Origin: Paenibacillus abyssi
GTDB lineage: Bacteria; Bacillota; Bacilli; Paenibacillales; Paenibacillaceae
Direction: 5' to 3'
NCBI RefSeq assembly: GCF_014640295.1
Contig: NZ_BMGR01000006.1
Span: 124,001 to 188,000 of the forward strand
Length of the DNA: 64,000 bases
Shown here: in pieces, positions 8,661 through 17,492 of the stretch
Layout: each line of letters starts with the position of its first letter
Numbering within the stretch: the first letter of the stretch is position 1
The notes under the pieces: model-generated
The model's database searches: none
Seen by the model: only the letters and a program-made list of their open reading frames with translations
Told to the model about the DNA's origin: nothing
Translations under genes and position numbers: made by a program

Positions 8661-9446
8661 TCATTCCCCCTGCAATCGTCTGATCAGCTCTTTCCCCGCA
8701 CTCCGCGATACCGGAATCCGGCTTCGCTTGGCATCCTTCAGGATGATATTGTAAGCGCCGTTAAACCACGGCTCAATCTCATCGATGAAGTCGACATTGA
8801 CCAGATAGCTGCGGTGGGGCCGAAAAAAGGCGTAACCCGTCAATTTCTCTTCCAATTCCTGCAGCGTCTGCCTCGTCGCATGTACCTGTCCGTCTGCCAT
8901 ATGGATATGCGTCTGCTTCTCTTCTTTCACTGCAAATCCGATCTTTACCGGCTCGATCACAATCATCCTGCTCCCGTCATCGACCAGCAGCTTTGGTTTG
9001 ATCGGAGGCTGGAGTACCTTTGAGCCTGATGCTTTCAACGCTGCAGGAGCAGCTGATGCCGGCGAAGGCGATGCCCCTTCCGATGATGCCAGCAATTTAC
9101 GTATTCGCTGCAAAGCTTCACGAAGGCGGTCCTCGTCATAGGGCTTCAGCAAGTAATCGACGGCCTCGATCCGGAAGGCTTCTACCGCATATTGTTCATA
9201 AGCAGTCGCAAAGACGATTAAAGGCTGCGGCTCGATATTCATAAGCTGCTGTGCCGTCTGTACCCCATCCAGCCCCGGCATCTGGATATCGAGAAATACG
9301 ACGTCCGGCTTATGGATGTCCGCCAGCTCAAGCAGCTCGGCGCCATTGACGGCAAACGGAAGCAGCTCCACATCCTGTTCTTGCGACAATAAATAGAGCA
9401 GCTCCTCGCGCGCCAGCCGTTCATCTTCAGCTATCATGACCTTCAT
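8661..9446 (-). CDS. LytTR-family response regulator (LytR/LytT type)
   Basis: About 262 residues from the chosen ATG at 9446 (MKVMIAEDERLAREE), which is where receiver domains of this family begin; a longer reading frame reaches 9494. Residues 1-120 form a receiver with the phosphoacceptor in VVFLDIQMPGLDG. A Ser/Ala/Pro-rich linker follows, then a LytTR DNA-binding domain (about 165-262) with the FFRPHRSYLVN segment and RIPVSRSAGKEL. The start overlaps the 3' end of the kinase gene by 20 bp, so the pair is co-translated. The targets are probably the adjacent acetate genes, by position only. Confidence 0.92.
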   Translation of the reverse strand: MKVMIAEDERLAREELLYLLSQEQDVELLPFAVNGAELLELADIHKPDVVFLDIQMPGLDGVQTAQQLMNIEPQPLIVFATAYEQYAVEAFRIEAVDYLLKPYDEDRLREALQRIRKLLASSEGASPSPASAAPAALKASGSKVLQPPIKPKLLVDDGSRMIVIEPVKIGFAVKEEKQTHIHMADGQVHATRQTLQELEEKLTGYAFFRPHRSYLVNVDFIDEIEPWFNGAYNIILKDAKRSRIPVSRSAGKELIRRLQGE

Positions 9447-11205
9447 CGATCGTCTCACGCCTTTCATCCGCTTGATATGGAATCGTAAATGCAATACGCG
9501 CGCCGCCTTCGGGCGGATTCGTCAATCTCAGCCTGGCTGCAGGGCCGAATAAGTTGATCAGCCGTCTGTTCACATTATAGATGCCAAGGCCGGTACTCTC
9601 CGAACCATCCGCAGGAGAATCGCCCAGCTTATCCAGCAGCGGGGCAGAAAATCCGCTTCCGTTATCGTCTACCGTGACAATAACAACATCCCCGCTGCGC
9701 CTAAGCTCAACACGAATTTCGCCCCGGTCCGTCTTTCCCTTTAATCCATGATTAATGCTGTTCTCCACCAGCGGCTGGAGCGTGGAAGGCGGGATGGATA
9801 CGGACTCCAGTCCCGGATCACATACGCATGTTATAGCGAGCTGCTCCTCAAACCGGATCTTAACGATTCCCAGATAGGTATGTAAATGCTCCAATTCCTT
9901 ATATAACGGCACAAGCGGAGATTGGGTCATCGTCAGATTCATGCGCATGTAACTGCCAAGCTGCACAGTGACCCTTCTGGCTGCGTCAGGATTCACACGG
10001 ATCAGCGTGACGATGGCATTGAGTGTGTTGAACAAAAAATGAGGATTAATCTGCGCTTGCAGCGCTTTAAGCTCCGCATCCTTCATCAAATCCCTCAGTT
10101 GCTCCGCCATCGCGATATCGAGCTGTATCGAGATCAGCTTGCTGAGCCCCTTGGCAAACGCCTCCTCCACCGGACGAATTTGCCTCACGCTCTGATAATA
10201 CAATTTGATCAATCCGGCGACCTGTCCCCCGCTGCGAAACGGCACGATAATCGCAGCCCCGAGGGATGGGTGATGAGGCTGGATTTGCTCTTTCACTCTG
10301 GCGATTTGAATGTCCCCTGACTCGATCGCTTTCCGGGACAATTCTGTCCTGATGCGCTCTCCCGGGACATGGCGTTTCGTGCCGATGCCGACATGCGCCA
10401 GTATCTCTTCCGTATCCGTAACCGCCACAGCGCTGGCCCGCAGCTCGCGGCGGAGGATGTACGCGGTCGCTTCCGCTGTTTGGAACGTTAAACCCTGTTT
10501 AAGATAGGGAAGCGCCATCTCCGCAATATGAAGCGCGCGCTGCGTTTCCGAAGCGGCGGCCCGCTCTTCCTCCCGCAAGGCGGCCAGGATCATCGTAACG
10601 AAGACACCGACCCCTATGCTGTTGGCGATGACCATTGGGACACCGATGATGTTCACCATCTCGATCGCGGCAGGTGACGATTCGTGCACAATCAGGATGA
10701 CTCCCATCTGCAGGATCGGCGCAAACACGCTGATAAACAATGCTTTCACCGGAGCGATGACTCTTTCCTCCGCAAAAAAACGGGCCACCAGCCCGGCAAG
10801 CAATCCGATGATCGGCGTTGACCATACTTCGGCCATGCCTGTCATTCCGCCCATCCATAAGGCATGAACCCCGGATAAGATGCCGGCCCCCGTTCCTACA
10901 GCGACACCGCCCAGCAATCCGGCCATCACAATACCGATCAATGCCGAATCCGCCATCGCCTCTCCGGGATCAAGCGACACCGCAAGAATAGAGGAATCGA
11001 TTCCTCCAGGTCCGACGGTTACGCCGGAATATGTCCCTCCAATACTGACCAAACCGAAAAACAAAGAAAACGTGACCCCTGTCTTCCAGTCCATCCTCCG
11101 ATCGAGCAGGTAACGAAACTGCGGCAGACGGGTAAGGATGAACGTAATCAACAATAACAGGCCCATTCGTTCAAAGAGCAGAAGCGTTAACTGCTGCACC
11201 GGCAT
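9427..11205 (-). CDS. LytS-type sensor histidine kinase
   Basis: 592 residues. The first ~195 residues form several transmembrane helices with the conserved GGTYSGVTVGPGGIDSSILAV loop of the 5TM-5TMR_LYT sensor domain. A GAF-like region follows (about 225-350), then the His-kinase block with phosphoacceptor QINPHFLFNTLNAI (about 385), N-box VENSINHGLKG and G-box STGLGIYNVNRRL. The family includes LytS and pyruvate-responsive kinases. Position upstream of acsA-actP suggests sensing of acetate, pyruvate or flux in the outer membrane leaflet region. A GTG two codons inside (11199) has a better spaced GGGGAGG and may be the true start. Confidence 0.92.
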   Translation of the reverse strand: MPVQQLTLLLFERMGLLLLITFILTRLPQFRYLLDRRMDWKTGVTFSLFFGLVSIGGTYSGVTVGPGGIDSSILAVSLDPGEAMADSALIGIVMAGLLGGVAVGTGAGILSGVHALWMGGMTGMAEVWSTPIIGLLAGLVARFFAEERVIAPVKALFISVFAPILQMGVILIVHESSPAAIEMVNIIGVPMVIANSIGVGVFVTMILAALREEERAAASETQRALHIAEMALPYLKQGLTFQTAEATAYILRRELRASAVAVTDTEEILAHVGIGTKRHVPGERIRTELSRKAIESGDIQIARVKEQIQPHHPSLGAAIIVPFRSGGQVAGLIKLYYQSVRQIRPVEEAFAKGLSKLISIQLDIAMAEQLRDLMKDAELKALQAQINPHFLFNTLNAIVTLIRVNPDAARRVTVQLGSYMRMNLTMTQSPLVPLYKELEHLHTYLGIVKIRFEEQLAITCVCDPGLESVSIPPSTLQPLVENSINHGLKGKTDRGEIRVELRRSGDVVIVTVDDNGSGFSAPLLDKLGDSPADGSESTGLGIYNVNRRLINLFGPAARLRLTNPPEGGARIAFTIPYQADERRETIDEGHDS

Positions 11206-11302
11206 TCCTCCCCGATCCGCTCCAACTGTTTGTTCTATTATAACAGCAAAACCCTTCTTAAAATCAACGGAAAGAAAACGGATTCAAGCATAGGTATGGG
11301 CA

Positions 11303-11356
11303 TATAAAAACGGCTGCCCATGTATGGTTGTTCTAAACCCATATATCGGATAGCCG
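11303..11356 (-). terminator. Terminator after speD
   Basis: Minus-strand arms CGGCTATCCGATATATGGGTT and its near complement (AACCATACATGGGCAGCCG) form a long stem with loop TAGAAC, followed by TTTTTATATG. It ends the monocistronic speD transcript. Confidence 0.8.
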
Positions 11357-11382
11357 TCCCAAAACGTTGATATCATTTTTTA

Positions 11383-12213
11383 TTACACACTTTCCAACGA
11401 ACCCTCGTATATATTTTTCCCATAAAAAATTTCATCCATTTCCCACTTTAAGCTTTCTGTAATTTCCTTCTGTTCCTCCTGCGTCAGCTTATCCTTCGTA
11501 TAACCGAATAAATAATTGTTGAGATCAAATTTCCTCAGTTTACACTTGGTATGAAAAATATTTTCCGCGTATACATTCACATCGATCATATCAAACAGCT
11601 CTTTGACTTCCTTTGGAATATAATTTTGGATCGAGCTGATGTCGTGGTCAATGAATAGCTTATGGCCGTTGATGTCTCTTGTGAAACCGCGCACCCGGTA
11701 ATCCATCGTCATGATGTCGGTATCGAAGGAATGAATAAGATAATTCAACGCTTTAAGCGGTGAAATTTCTCCGCAGGTAGACACATCGATATCCGCCCGA
11801 AATGTGCTGATCCCTTCATCCGGATGGTACTCGGGATAGGTATGTACCGTAATATGGCTTTTATCCAGATGAATGACAACAGATTCCGGAAGCGGACCGG
11901 GCGATTCCTCGAACGATTCGGTCGGCGCCCCGGCAACCGGGCCTTCAGACACCAATAAGGTGACGCTTGCTCCTTGCGGGTCATAATCCTGCTTTGCAAT
12001 ATTGAGTACGTGAGCGCCAATGATGTCTGACACTGCCTCTAAAATTTTGGTCAGCCTGTCCGCATTATATTGTTCATCGATATATTCGATATAAGCTTCA
12101 CGCTCTTCTTTTGTCCGGGTATAACAGATATCATACATATTGAAACTGAGCGATTTGGTGAGATTGTTAAAGCCGTGTAATGTGATCCGCTCTTCCTTTG
12201 TCAGACTCATCAT
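11383..12213 (-). CDS. speD: S-adenosylmethionine decarboxylase proenzyme, E. coli type
   Basis: 276 residues, the length of the larger E. coli-type SpeD rather than the ~125-residue Bacillus form. The enzyme makes decarboxylated SAM, the aminopropyl donor for spermidine. The self-cleavage site is the Lys-Ser pair in [18 protein letters not shown] (about residue 113), which yields the pyruvoyl group on the new alpha chain. AAAGGGG precedes a double ATG. The gene is flanked by its own terminator, and no speE is next to it. Confidence 0.95.
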   Translation of the reverse strand: MMSLTKEERITLHGFNNLTKSLSFNMYDICYTRTKEEREAYIEYIDEQYNADRLTKILEAVSDIIGAHVLNIAKQDYDPQGASVTLLVSEGPVAGAPTESFEESPGPLPESVVIHLDKSHITVHTYPEYHPDEGISTFRADIDVSTCGEISPLKALNYLIHSFDTDIMTMDYRVRGFTRDINGHKLFIDHDISSIQNYIPKEVKELFDMIDVNVYAENIFHTKCKLRKFDLNNYLFGYTKDKLTQEEQKEITESLKWEMDEIFYGKNIYEGSLESV

Positions 12214-12323
12214 TCATTTCCCCTTTACTTCATACTAATGGTGAATTGCTAATTTTCCCTTATCATGTGCCTGTTGCCGATCATGCATGCATTGCTTCAA
12301 CCTTAAATGTTTTAATACCCTAA

Positions 12324-12557
12324 CCTTCAGACTCCAAAACAATGCCCCGCAAGATGCGGGCTGAGCTTGAGGACGGCAGACGCATCTTAGAGGCGGAGCT
12401 GAAAACGAACCGTGGCGAGGCGGAAATAAAAATACACGCGGCTGCGGGCCAAATCCTATCTGTGGACATCGATGAAGACGACGATGGGTTTGTTGCCGAC
12501 ACTGGAATCAATTCACTAACCCGCTTTGTTTTACTTCTAATCGGGATCGGACTATAG
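12324..12557 (+). pseudogene. PepSY-like domain fragment, probably decayed
   Basis: The plus frame from a stop at 12321 encodes about 77 residues. The segment AELEDGRRILEAELKTNRGE followed by AEIKIHAAAGQILSVDID has the strand pattern of the second half of a PepSY domain, with an acidic tail. There is no signal peptide, no first half of the domain and no ribosome-binding site before either ATG (12342, 12357). I take it as a 5'-truncated remnant, though a short functional ORF cannot be excluded. Confidence 0.4.
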
Positions 12558-12618
12558 TTAGGAGTACGGATTATAATGAATAGGATCAGCACGATTCATA
12601 TGAAGGAGGTGAATACGG

Positions 12619-12993
12619 ATGTGGTTTGATTTTCTCTACGATTTCCTGCCATTGCTCGGCTCGCTCGGTCTCACCCTGACACTGATTCGGGTTCCCTTAC
12701 TCTTTGAGATAAGCAATGATACTCCCATACAAGGGATCCACGACAGGCAGCCGCCTCTCCTCTCCATCCCCAAGCGGTATTTCCCGTTAGGGAATCGAAA
12801 GGACCGGCGATGGATGGCCAGTACAGTGTCACGAAAAGAGTCGCCTGAAGACGATACGGACTACGGAGCCTCCCCGGCATTTCGATTAAATATAATCGCC
12901 GAGGAGGGCACAAATGATCAATCGTTCCGTATTCGCCTCTTTAAACAAACATGCATGGAAACTAATTCCTCTGTCGCTTTTACTGCTGCTTAG
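12619..12993 (+). CDS. Leader ORF upstream of yidC2, candidate MifM-like stall peptide
   Basis: 124 codons with a very good AAGGAGGTG seven bases before ATG. Residues 2-30 form an N-terminal membrane segment (LYDFLPLLGSLGLTLTLIRV). A hydrophilic region follows, with a basic/Trp stretch RKDRRWMAS (60-68) and the acidic ESPEDDTDYG (74-83). In B. subtilis MifM, a membrane-anchored nascent chain stalls at an acidic run some 12-15 residues after a key Trp; here W65 and D78-D81 have the same spacing. The frame overlaps yidC2 by 80 bp and shares no readable homology downstream. I infer a regulatory nascent chain that reports on YidC activity; sequence identity to MifM is low. Confidence 0.6.
   Translation: MWFDFLYDFLPLLGSLGLTLTLIRVPLLFEISNDTPIQGIHDRQPPLLSIPKRYFPLGNRKDRRWMASTVSRKESPEDDTDYGASPAFRLNIIAEEGTNDQSFRIRLFKQTCMETNSSVAFTAA
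12869..12907 (+). promoter_or_regulatory. Hairpin hiding the yidC2 Shine-Dalgarno sequence
   Basis: CCTCCCCGGC (12869-12878) pairs with GCCGAGGAGG (12898-12907) at nine of ten positions, and an inner GATT/AATC pair (12884-12887, 12894-12897) extends it. The 3' arm contains GAGGAGG, the ribosome-binding site of yidC2 (ATG at 12914). The 5' arm lies in codons 84-87 of the leader ORF, where a ribosome paused at codons 79-82 would unwind it. Confidence 0.75.
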
Positions 12994-13726
12994 CGGCTGC
13001 GGCTCTGTAACAGAACCGATCGATGCACAGACAACCGGATGGTTCAACCATTACTTCATTTATAGCTTCTCCCGTCTGATCACGTTCTTAGCCGGCTTGT
13101 TCAACGGCAATTACGGGCTGTCCATCATTCTCGTTACCCTGTTGGTACGCGGAGCGCTGCTGCCGCTCATGTTGCGTCAATACCGGGCTCAAGCAAACAT
13201 GCGCGCCAAAATGATGGAACTGCAGCCTGAACTGCAAGCATTGAAGGATAAATACAAGGATGCCGTCAAAGGCAGCGAGGCTCAGAAGAACATGCAAACG
13301 GAAATGATGCAGCTATATCAGAAGCATCAGATTAACCCTTTGGGAATGGGCTGCCTTCCGCTGTTGATCCAGCTTCCATTTCTTTATGCATTCTATTACG
13401 CCATTCGCAGGACACCGGAGATCGCTTCGCATTCCTTTCTCTGGTTTAACTTAGGACACCCTGATCACATCCTGCCTATAGCTGCCGCAATCATATACTT
13501 TGTTCAATTCAAAATCTCACAGCAAGGAAGCACGCCTGAGCAGCAGAAGCAAATGGCCTTCATCGGGCTACTGTCACCCATTATGATGGGGCTGTTCTCC
13601 TTCACCGCTCCTGCCGCCCTGCCCTTATACTGGACAGTCGGCGGATGCTTCCTGATCTTTCAAAGCTGGCTTGCCAAACGCCTGTATCCAGCCCCGCAGG
13701 TCCAGCACACGCAGCAGAAAAGCTAA
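12914..13726 (+). CDS. yidC2: Membrane protein insertase YidC2 (YqjG-type lipoprotein)
   Basis: 270 residues of the Oxa1/YidC family. A lipoprotein signal with lipobox LLSGCG (Cys about 29) is followed by the conserved five-helix core: TM around LSIILVTLLVRGALLPLML with the hydrophilic-groove Arg, a charged coiled-coil hairpin (AKMMELQPELQALKDKYKD), and NPLGMGCLPLLIQLPFLYAFYYAI. It inserts and folds membrane proteins. The start codon and SD lie in a hairpin inside an overlapping upstream ORF, so translation is probably induced when the main YidC (SpoIIIJ-like) falls short. A terminator follows. Confidence 0.94.
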   Translation: MINRSVFASLNKHAWKLIPLSLLLLLSGCGSVTEPIDAQTTGWFNHYFIYSFSRLITFLAGLFNGNYGLSIILVTLLVRGALLPLMLRQYRAQANMRAKMMELQPELQALKDKYKDAVKGSEAQKNMQTEMMQLYQKHQINPLGMGCLPLLIQLPFLYAFYYAIRRTPEIASHSFLWFNLGHPDHILPIAAAIIYFVQFKISQQGSTPEQQKQMAFIGLLSPIMMGLFSFTAPAALPLYWTVGGCFLIFQSWLAKRLYPAPQVQHTQQKS

Positions 13727-13727
13727 A

Positions 13728-13766
13728 AAAAAATCCTGAAGCCGTATATTCGGCTCAGGATTTTTC
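13728..13766 (+). terminator. Terminator after yidC2
   Basis: TCCTGAAGCCG (13734-13744) pairs with CGGCTCAGGA with one bulged A, loop TATATT, then TTTTTC. Runs of A before and T after allow use from both sides. Confidence 0.88.
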
Positions 13767-13874
13767 TGCTTAAACGCTTGGACAACAAACCTTTAAAAGC
13801 AACGTAATCTCTTTTCATTACTCCATGACAAACCGGTCCGTAATTTTCTGAAGATTGTGCTTCAACGCCGTTCA

Positions 13875-15206
13875 TCAGGACGGATCGAACAGCCGTGCGG
13901 TCACCATCGACTTGACGACCCGTTTCCCGCCGGAAAATACCTCGACCTCGATTTTGCAGAATCTGCGGCTTGACTCAATCACCGTCGGCACCAGATCCAC
14001 AACGCTGTCAATCTCAATCGGAGCAAGATAATAAGCGGATGAGCTGTCGATTAGCAGATCTCCTTTTCTCAAATCCTTCACTGTCCGATTGGCGACCTGG
14101 GCGATCATGCTGGATAGTATGCCTTCAGACAAGTTGCCAACCTGATTGCTCATCTGCGCCGTAATCTGCGTGCGGAAATACAGCTTTCCTTGGTCATCAC
14201 GCGCTTCCTCGAAGGAAGAACCGATCTGATCCTCGAAGGTTTCCCCATTCTGAGGCTGCACTTGAATCTCCTGCATTGCCTTTAACACGTCTTTGCGGCT
14301 GATCACGCCAATCAGCTTGCGTTTATCGTCAATAACCGGCAGCAGCTCGATCCCTTCCCAGACCATCATATGACCTGCGGTCGCTATGGAAGTCTGGGCG
14401 GTTACCGTCAATGGATTGCGCGTCATCAGCTTATCGATCTTCAGATCGGCCGCTGCTCCGATCACATCCTTCGTCGTAATCATGCCGATCGGCCGGTTGG
14501 CGTCATCGACAACAGGAAACCGGTTGTGATTCGTCTCTTCCACGCAATTCATAAAATCCTCTACCGTTTGATAACCTCTCAATGTAACTGCGGGAATATC
14601 ATCCCGAACGATATCGCCCACCAAAATAATCTGTTTTTTGATCATCCGGTCATAGATCGCCCGGTTTATCAACGTGGCGACCGTAAAGGTATCGTAGCTG
14701 CACCGGATGATCGGAAGCTCCAGCTCGTCTGCCAATTTCTTCACCTCCGGGGTTGCTTCGAAACCTCCGGTAATGAGCACGCCGGCTCCTAACGTCAACG
14801 CACTTTCATGCGCTTTGTTCCGGTTGCCGACAATGAGCAGATTGCCCGGCTCGATATAACGAATCATCGCTTCCAACTGCATCGCGCCGATCACGAATTT
14901 ATTCAATGTTTTATGTAATCCGGCTTCGCCGCCCAGCACTTCTCCATCAACCAGGTTGGCAATTTCCTCGAAGGTAAGCTTGTCGATATGCTGCCGCTGT
15001 TTTTTCTCGATTCGAACCGTACCCGTCCGTTCCTTGGTGCTGACGATTCCCCGATTTTCGGCATCCTTGATCGCCCGGTAGGCCGTGCCTTCGCTGACCT
15101 CCAGCGCCTGCGCGATTTTGCGGACGGAGATTCGCGTACCGATATCCAGATCTTCAATATAACGGATGATTTGTTCGTGCTTTGTTGTAAACTCTTGAGA
15201 ATCCAT
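13875..15206 (-). CDS. ytoI: YtoI-like regulator with HTH, DRTGG, paired CBS and hotdog domains
   Basis: About 443 residues. Order: winged-HTH (about 5-70; ISVRKIAQALEVSEGTAYRAI), DRTGG-like phosphotransacetylase-related domain (about 85-190; EPGNLLIVGNRNKAHESAL), two CBS motifs (about 200-310; VTLRGYQTVEDFM and MTRNPLTVTAQTSIATAGHMM), and a C-terminal hotdog/thioesterase-like domain ending in KSMVTARLFDPS. This is the YtoI architecture. It is a soluble protein that probably senses a nucleotide or CoA-related ligand; its regulon is not known to me. ATG at 15206 is preferred, as the upstream TTG at 15224 has no ribosome-binding site. Confidence 0.88.
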   Translation of the reverse strand: MDSQEFTTKHEQIIRYIEDLDIGTRISVRKIAQALEVSEGTAYRAIKDAENRGIVSTKERTGTVRIEKKQRQHIDKLTFEEIANLVDGEVLGGEAGLHKTLNKFVIGAMQLEAMIRYIEPGNLLIVGNRNKAHESALTLGAGVLITGGFEATPEVKKLADELELPIIRCSYDTFTVATLINRAIYDRMIKKQIILVGDIVRDDIPAVTLRGYQTVEDFMNCVEETNHNRFPVVDDANRPIGMITTKDVIGAAADLKIDKLMTRNPLTVTAQTSIATAGHMMVWEGIELLPVIDDKRKLIGVISRKDVLKAMQEIQVQPQNGETFEDQIGSSFEEARDDQGKLYFRTQITAQMSNQVGNLSEGILSSMIAQVANRTVKDLRKGDLLIDSSSAYYLAPIEIDSVVDLVPTVIESSRRFCKIEVEVFSGGKRVVKSMVTARLFDPS

Positions 15207-15289
15207 GCCCGTCCACCACTCCAAACTGTTATCATCTGTTACATCTAGTTTAATCCAACAGCGGAGGAAAGAAAACTGTGAATAAACAC

Positions 15290-15342
15290 AAAAAAGCTTT
15301 CCTCATATCCTGTTCATGAAAGAAACAGGCCATAAGGAAAGC
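15290..15342 (-). terminator. Terminator at the end of the aceA-aceB-small ORF operon
   Basis: Minus-strand GCTTTCCT pairs with AGGAAAGC, with an inner CCTGTT/AACAGG stem, followed by six T. It follows the last small ORF (stop 15365), supporting one transcript from 18974 to here. Confidence 0.85.
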
Positions 15343-15364
15343 ATCGGACATCAAAATCAGCCTT

Positions 15365-15556
15365 TTAATCATTCAGATCGTAATAATATCTCATCATATA
15401 ATAATGCGAGACCGGAAAAACGGACGTTTCAGAACATGTCGTGCACAACAGCTCCTTCTTATCGCTTACAGCCATGGTTTGCTCACATACGAAGCACGTC
15501 TGCTGTTTTCCGCCCGGGTGGGTACGCAGGGAATCCGTTGACATTGAAATTGACAT
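15365..15556 (-). CDS. 63-residue Cys4 mini-protein, unknown function
   Basis: A small ORF with AAGGAG nine bases before ATG. A polar N terminus is followed by CFVCEQ and, 17 residues on, CTTCSET, a Cys4 pattern fitting a small zinc ribbon. The end is aromatic-rich (SETSVFPVSHYY then MMRYYYDLND). The last 28 residues align with those of the neighbouring 64-residue ORF (shared C, SET, P, S and YY). It is the last cistron before the terminator. I do not recognise the family. Confidence 0.7.
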   Translation of the reverse strand: MSISMSTDSLRTHPGGKQQTCFVCEQTMAVSDKKELLCTTCSETSVFPVSHYYMMRYYYDLND

Positions 15557-15608
15557 TATTACCAGCTCCTTTTAAATTTTTGATTGGGCATCTAATAAGA
15601 CGAAACCG

Positions 15609-15803
15609 TCAGTTTACGACATGGGTATAATACATCTCCAGAAAAACGGGTGACATCGGGTAGAACACCGTTTCCGAAAAGCTGGGACACACTGCGTCGC
15701 TGCCTCTGTCAGCCAAAGCTGACGCCTGTGCCTCGCCACCTTCAGATGACCCATCATAACGTTTCATCTCTTGTGCATTCACGCTCATAGCATTTTTTAA
15801 CAT
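15609..15803 (-). CDS. 64-residue mini-protein related to its downstream neighbour, unknown function
   Basis: AAGGAGG nine bases before ATG supports translation. The N-terminal half is polar and Ser/Ala/Gly-rich with no clear domain. The C-terminal VCPSFSETVFYPMS block and MYYTHVVN tail match the tail of the 63-residue protein, but only one of the four Cys is kept, so any metal site is lost. It lies 48 bp after aceB and 52 bp before the other ORF. The family is not known to me. Confidence 0.65.
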   Translation of the reverse strand: MLKNAMSVNAQEMKRYDGSSEGGEAQASALADRGSDAVCPSFSETVFYPMSPVFLEMYYTHVVN

Positions 15804-15851
15804 GTCATTCAGCCTCCTTATTTATGCAGAAGAGAGGGAAGCCCGCCTCTT

Positions 15852-17456
15852 CTACGTTACATGTTCGTAACCGGGCTTCGTCAGAAACTCCTCGAAAGAA
15901 TCGGACACTGTCATCTCTCGAAATAAACGGGCTGCGAGCTCAAATTTTTGTTCACCGTAACGGCTTTCACCAAGCTGCTGCTTCAGCTTTGCCAATTCCT
16001 CCTGCAGAATTGTATCGAACAGCTCGCTCGTCACCTTGCGCCCATCCTCAAGCATCCCCTTGGGATGATGAATCCACTGCCACAGCTGGGCTCTTGATAT
16101 CTCCGCCGTCGCCACGTCCTCCATCAGGTTGTTGATCGGAACTGCACCGAAGCCGCGAAGCCAAGCCTCCAAATATTGAACGCCTACCGACACATTCATC
16201 CTTACGCCGGCTTCAGTAATCGGCCCTTGCGGGATCTCCAGCAGATCCGCAGCCGTGATAAACACATCATCCCGCTGCCGTTCAACTTGATTGGGCGTTT
16301 TCATATGGGTATCAAACACATCCATCGCGACGGGAACGAGTGCGGGATGGGCGACCCAAGTGCCGTCATGGCCATTGCGGACCTCCCGCAGCTTATCCGC
16401 CCGTACCTTATCCATCGCCGCTTCATTGGCTGCCGCATCATGCTTGACCGGGATTTGCGCGGCCATGCCGCCGATGCAGTGCGCTTTTCGCCTGTGGCAG
16501 GTTTTGATCGCCAGCAAGGAGTATGCCGTCATAAACGGTGATGCCATCGTAACCAGGCTGCGGTCCGGCAGAATGACATGCGGCTGATTGCGCAGCTTTT
16601 TGATGAAGCTGAAGATATAATCCCAGCGGCCGCAGTTCAGTCCGGCGATATGATTCCGCAGCTCATAGAGAATCTCATCCATCTGGAAAGCGGCTATTAT
16701 TGTTTCAATAAGAACAGTGACTTTAATTGTGCCTTGCGGAATGCCCAGTTCATTCTGCGCGAATACGAATACATCGTCCCACAACCGCGCCTCCAGATAA
16801 CTTTCGATCTTCGGAAGATAGAAATAAGGGCCGCTGCCTTTTTGCCGCAAAACCTCTGCATTATGGAAGAAAAACAAACCGAAATCGAACAACCCCGCTG
16901 ATATCGGAGAACCGTCCACCAACACATGCTTCTCCTCCATATGCCAGCCGCGCGGGCGAACCTTAAGTACCGCTGCCGTCTTGCCCAGCGCGTACGTTCT
17001 GCCATCCGGATTCATGTAGGAGATCGTCCCTATGACGGCATCCCGCAGGTTTATCTGGCCTTCGATCGTATTGGACCATGTCGGGGAATTCGCGTCCTCG
17101 AAGTCCGACATGTATACTTTTGCGCCGGAATTAAACGCGTTAATGACCATTTTCCGATCGCCTGCAGGTCCCGTAATTTCCACTCTGCGATCCTGCAAGT
17201 CGTCCGGCACCCTGCTCACCGTCCATTCACTATTACGAATGCTTGATGTTTCCGTCGGAAAATCCGGAAGCTGGCCGCTATCGATTTTTTGTTGAGCCTT
17301 CTCTCTCTCCGCCAGAAGCTCCCTGCGCCTTGCGCCAAAAGTCCTCTCCAGCTTCATGATGAATCCCAATGCGTCTGGCGTTAAAATGTCGTGATAGGCG
17401 CTCTCCGTCATTTCCCCGGTAATTTCCAAACCTGATACCATCATCCGATTCGCCAT
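15852..17456 (-). CDS. aceB: Malate synthase A
   Basis: 534 residues, typical of malate synthase A. It condenses glyoxylate with acetyl-CoA to malate, the second step of the glyoxylate bypass. Seen are VYMSDFEDANSPTWSN (about 115-130), the glyoxylate/Mg region KVTVLIETIIAAFQMDEIL with catalytic Glu, GLNCGRWDYIFSFIKK, and NGHDGTWVAHPAL. It lies 36 bp downstream of aceA and shares its promoter. With acsA/actP nearby it serves growth on acetate. Confidence 0.96.
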   Translation of the reverse strand: MANRMMVSGLEITGEMTESAYHDILTPDALGFIMKLERTFGARRRELLAEREKAQQKIDSGQLPDFPTETSSIRNSEWTVSRVPDDLQDRRVEITGPAGDRKMVINAFNSGAKVYMSDFEDANSPTWSNTIEGQINLRDAVIGTISYMNPDGRTYALGKTAAVLKVRPRGWHMEEKHVLVDGSPISAGLFDFGLFFFHNAEVLRQKGSGPYFYLPKIESYLEARLWDDVFVFAQNELGIPQGTIKVTVLIETIIAAFQMDEILYELRNHIAGLNCGRWDYIFSFIKKLRNQPHVILPDRSLVTMASPFMTAYSLLAIKTCHRRKAHCIGGMAAQIPVKHDAAANEAAMDKVRADKLREVRNGHDGTWVAHPALVPVAMDVFDTHMKTPNQVERQRDDVFITAADLLEIPQGPITEAGVRMNVSVGVQYLEAWLRGFGAVPINNLMEDVATAEISRAQLWQWIHHPKGMLEDGRKVTSELFDTILQEELAKLKQQLGESRYGEQKFELAARLFREMTVSDSFEEFLTKPGYEHVT

Positions 17457-17492
17457 ATTCTCGATCCTCTCCTTCCTTCAAGATTTCAACGG

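Noticed and set aside
12619-12993. The leader ORF as an ordinary structural gene
   Set aside because: It overlaps yidC2, its 3' third follows the lipoprotein signal sequence in another frame, and it has no domain beyond one membrane segment; a regulatory leader fits better.
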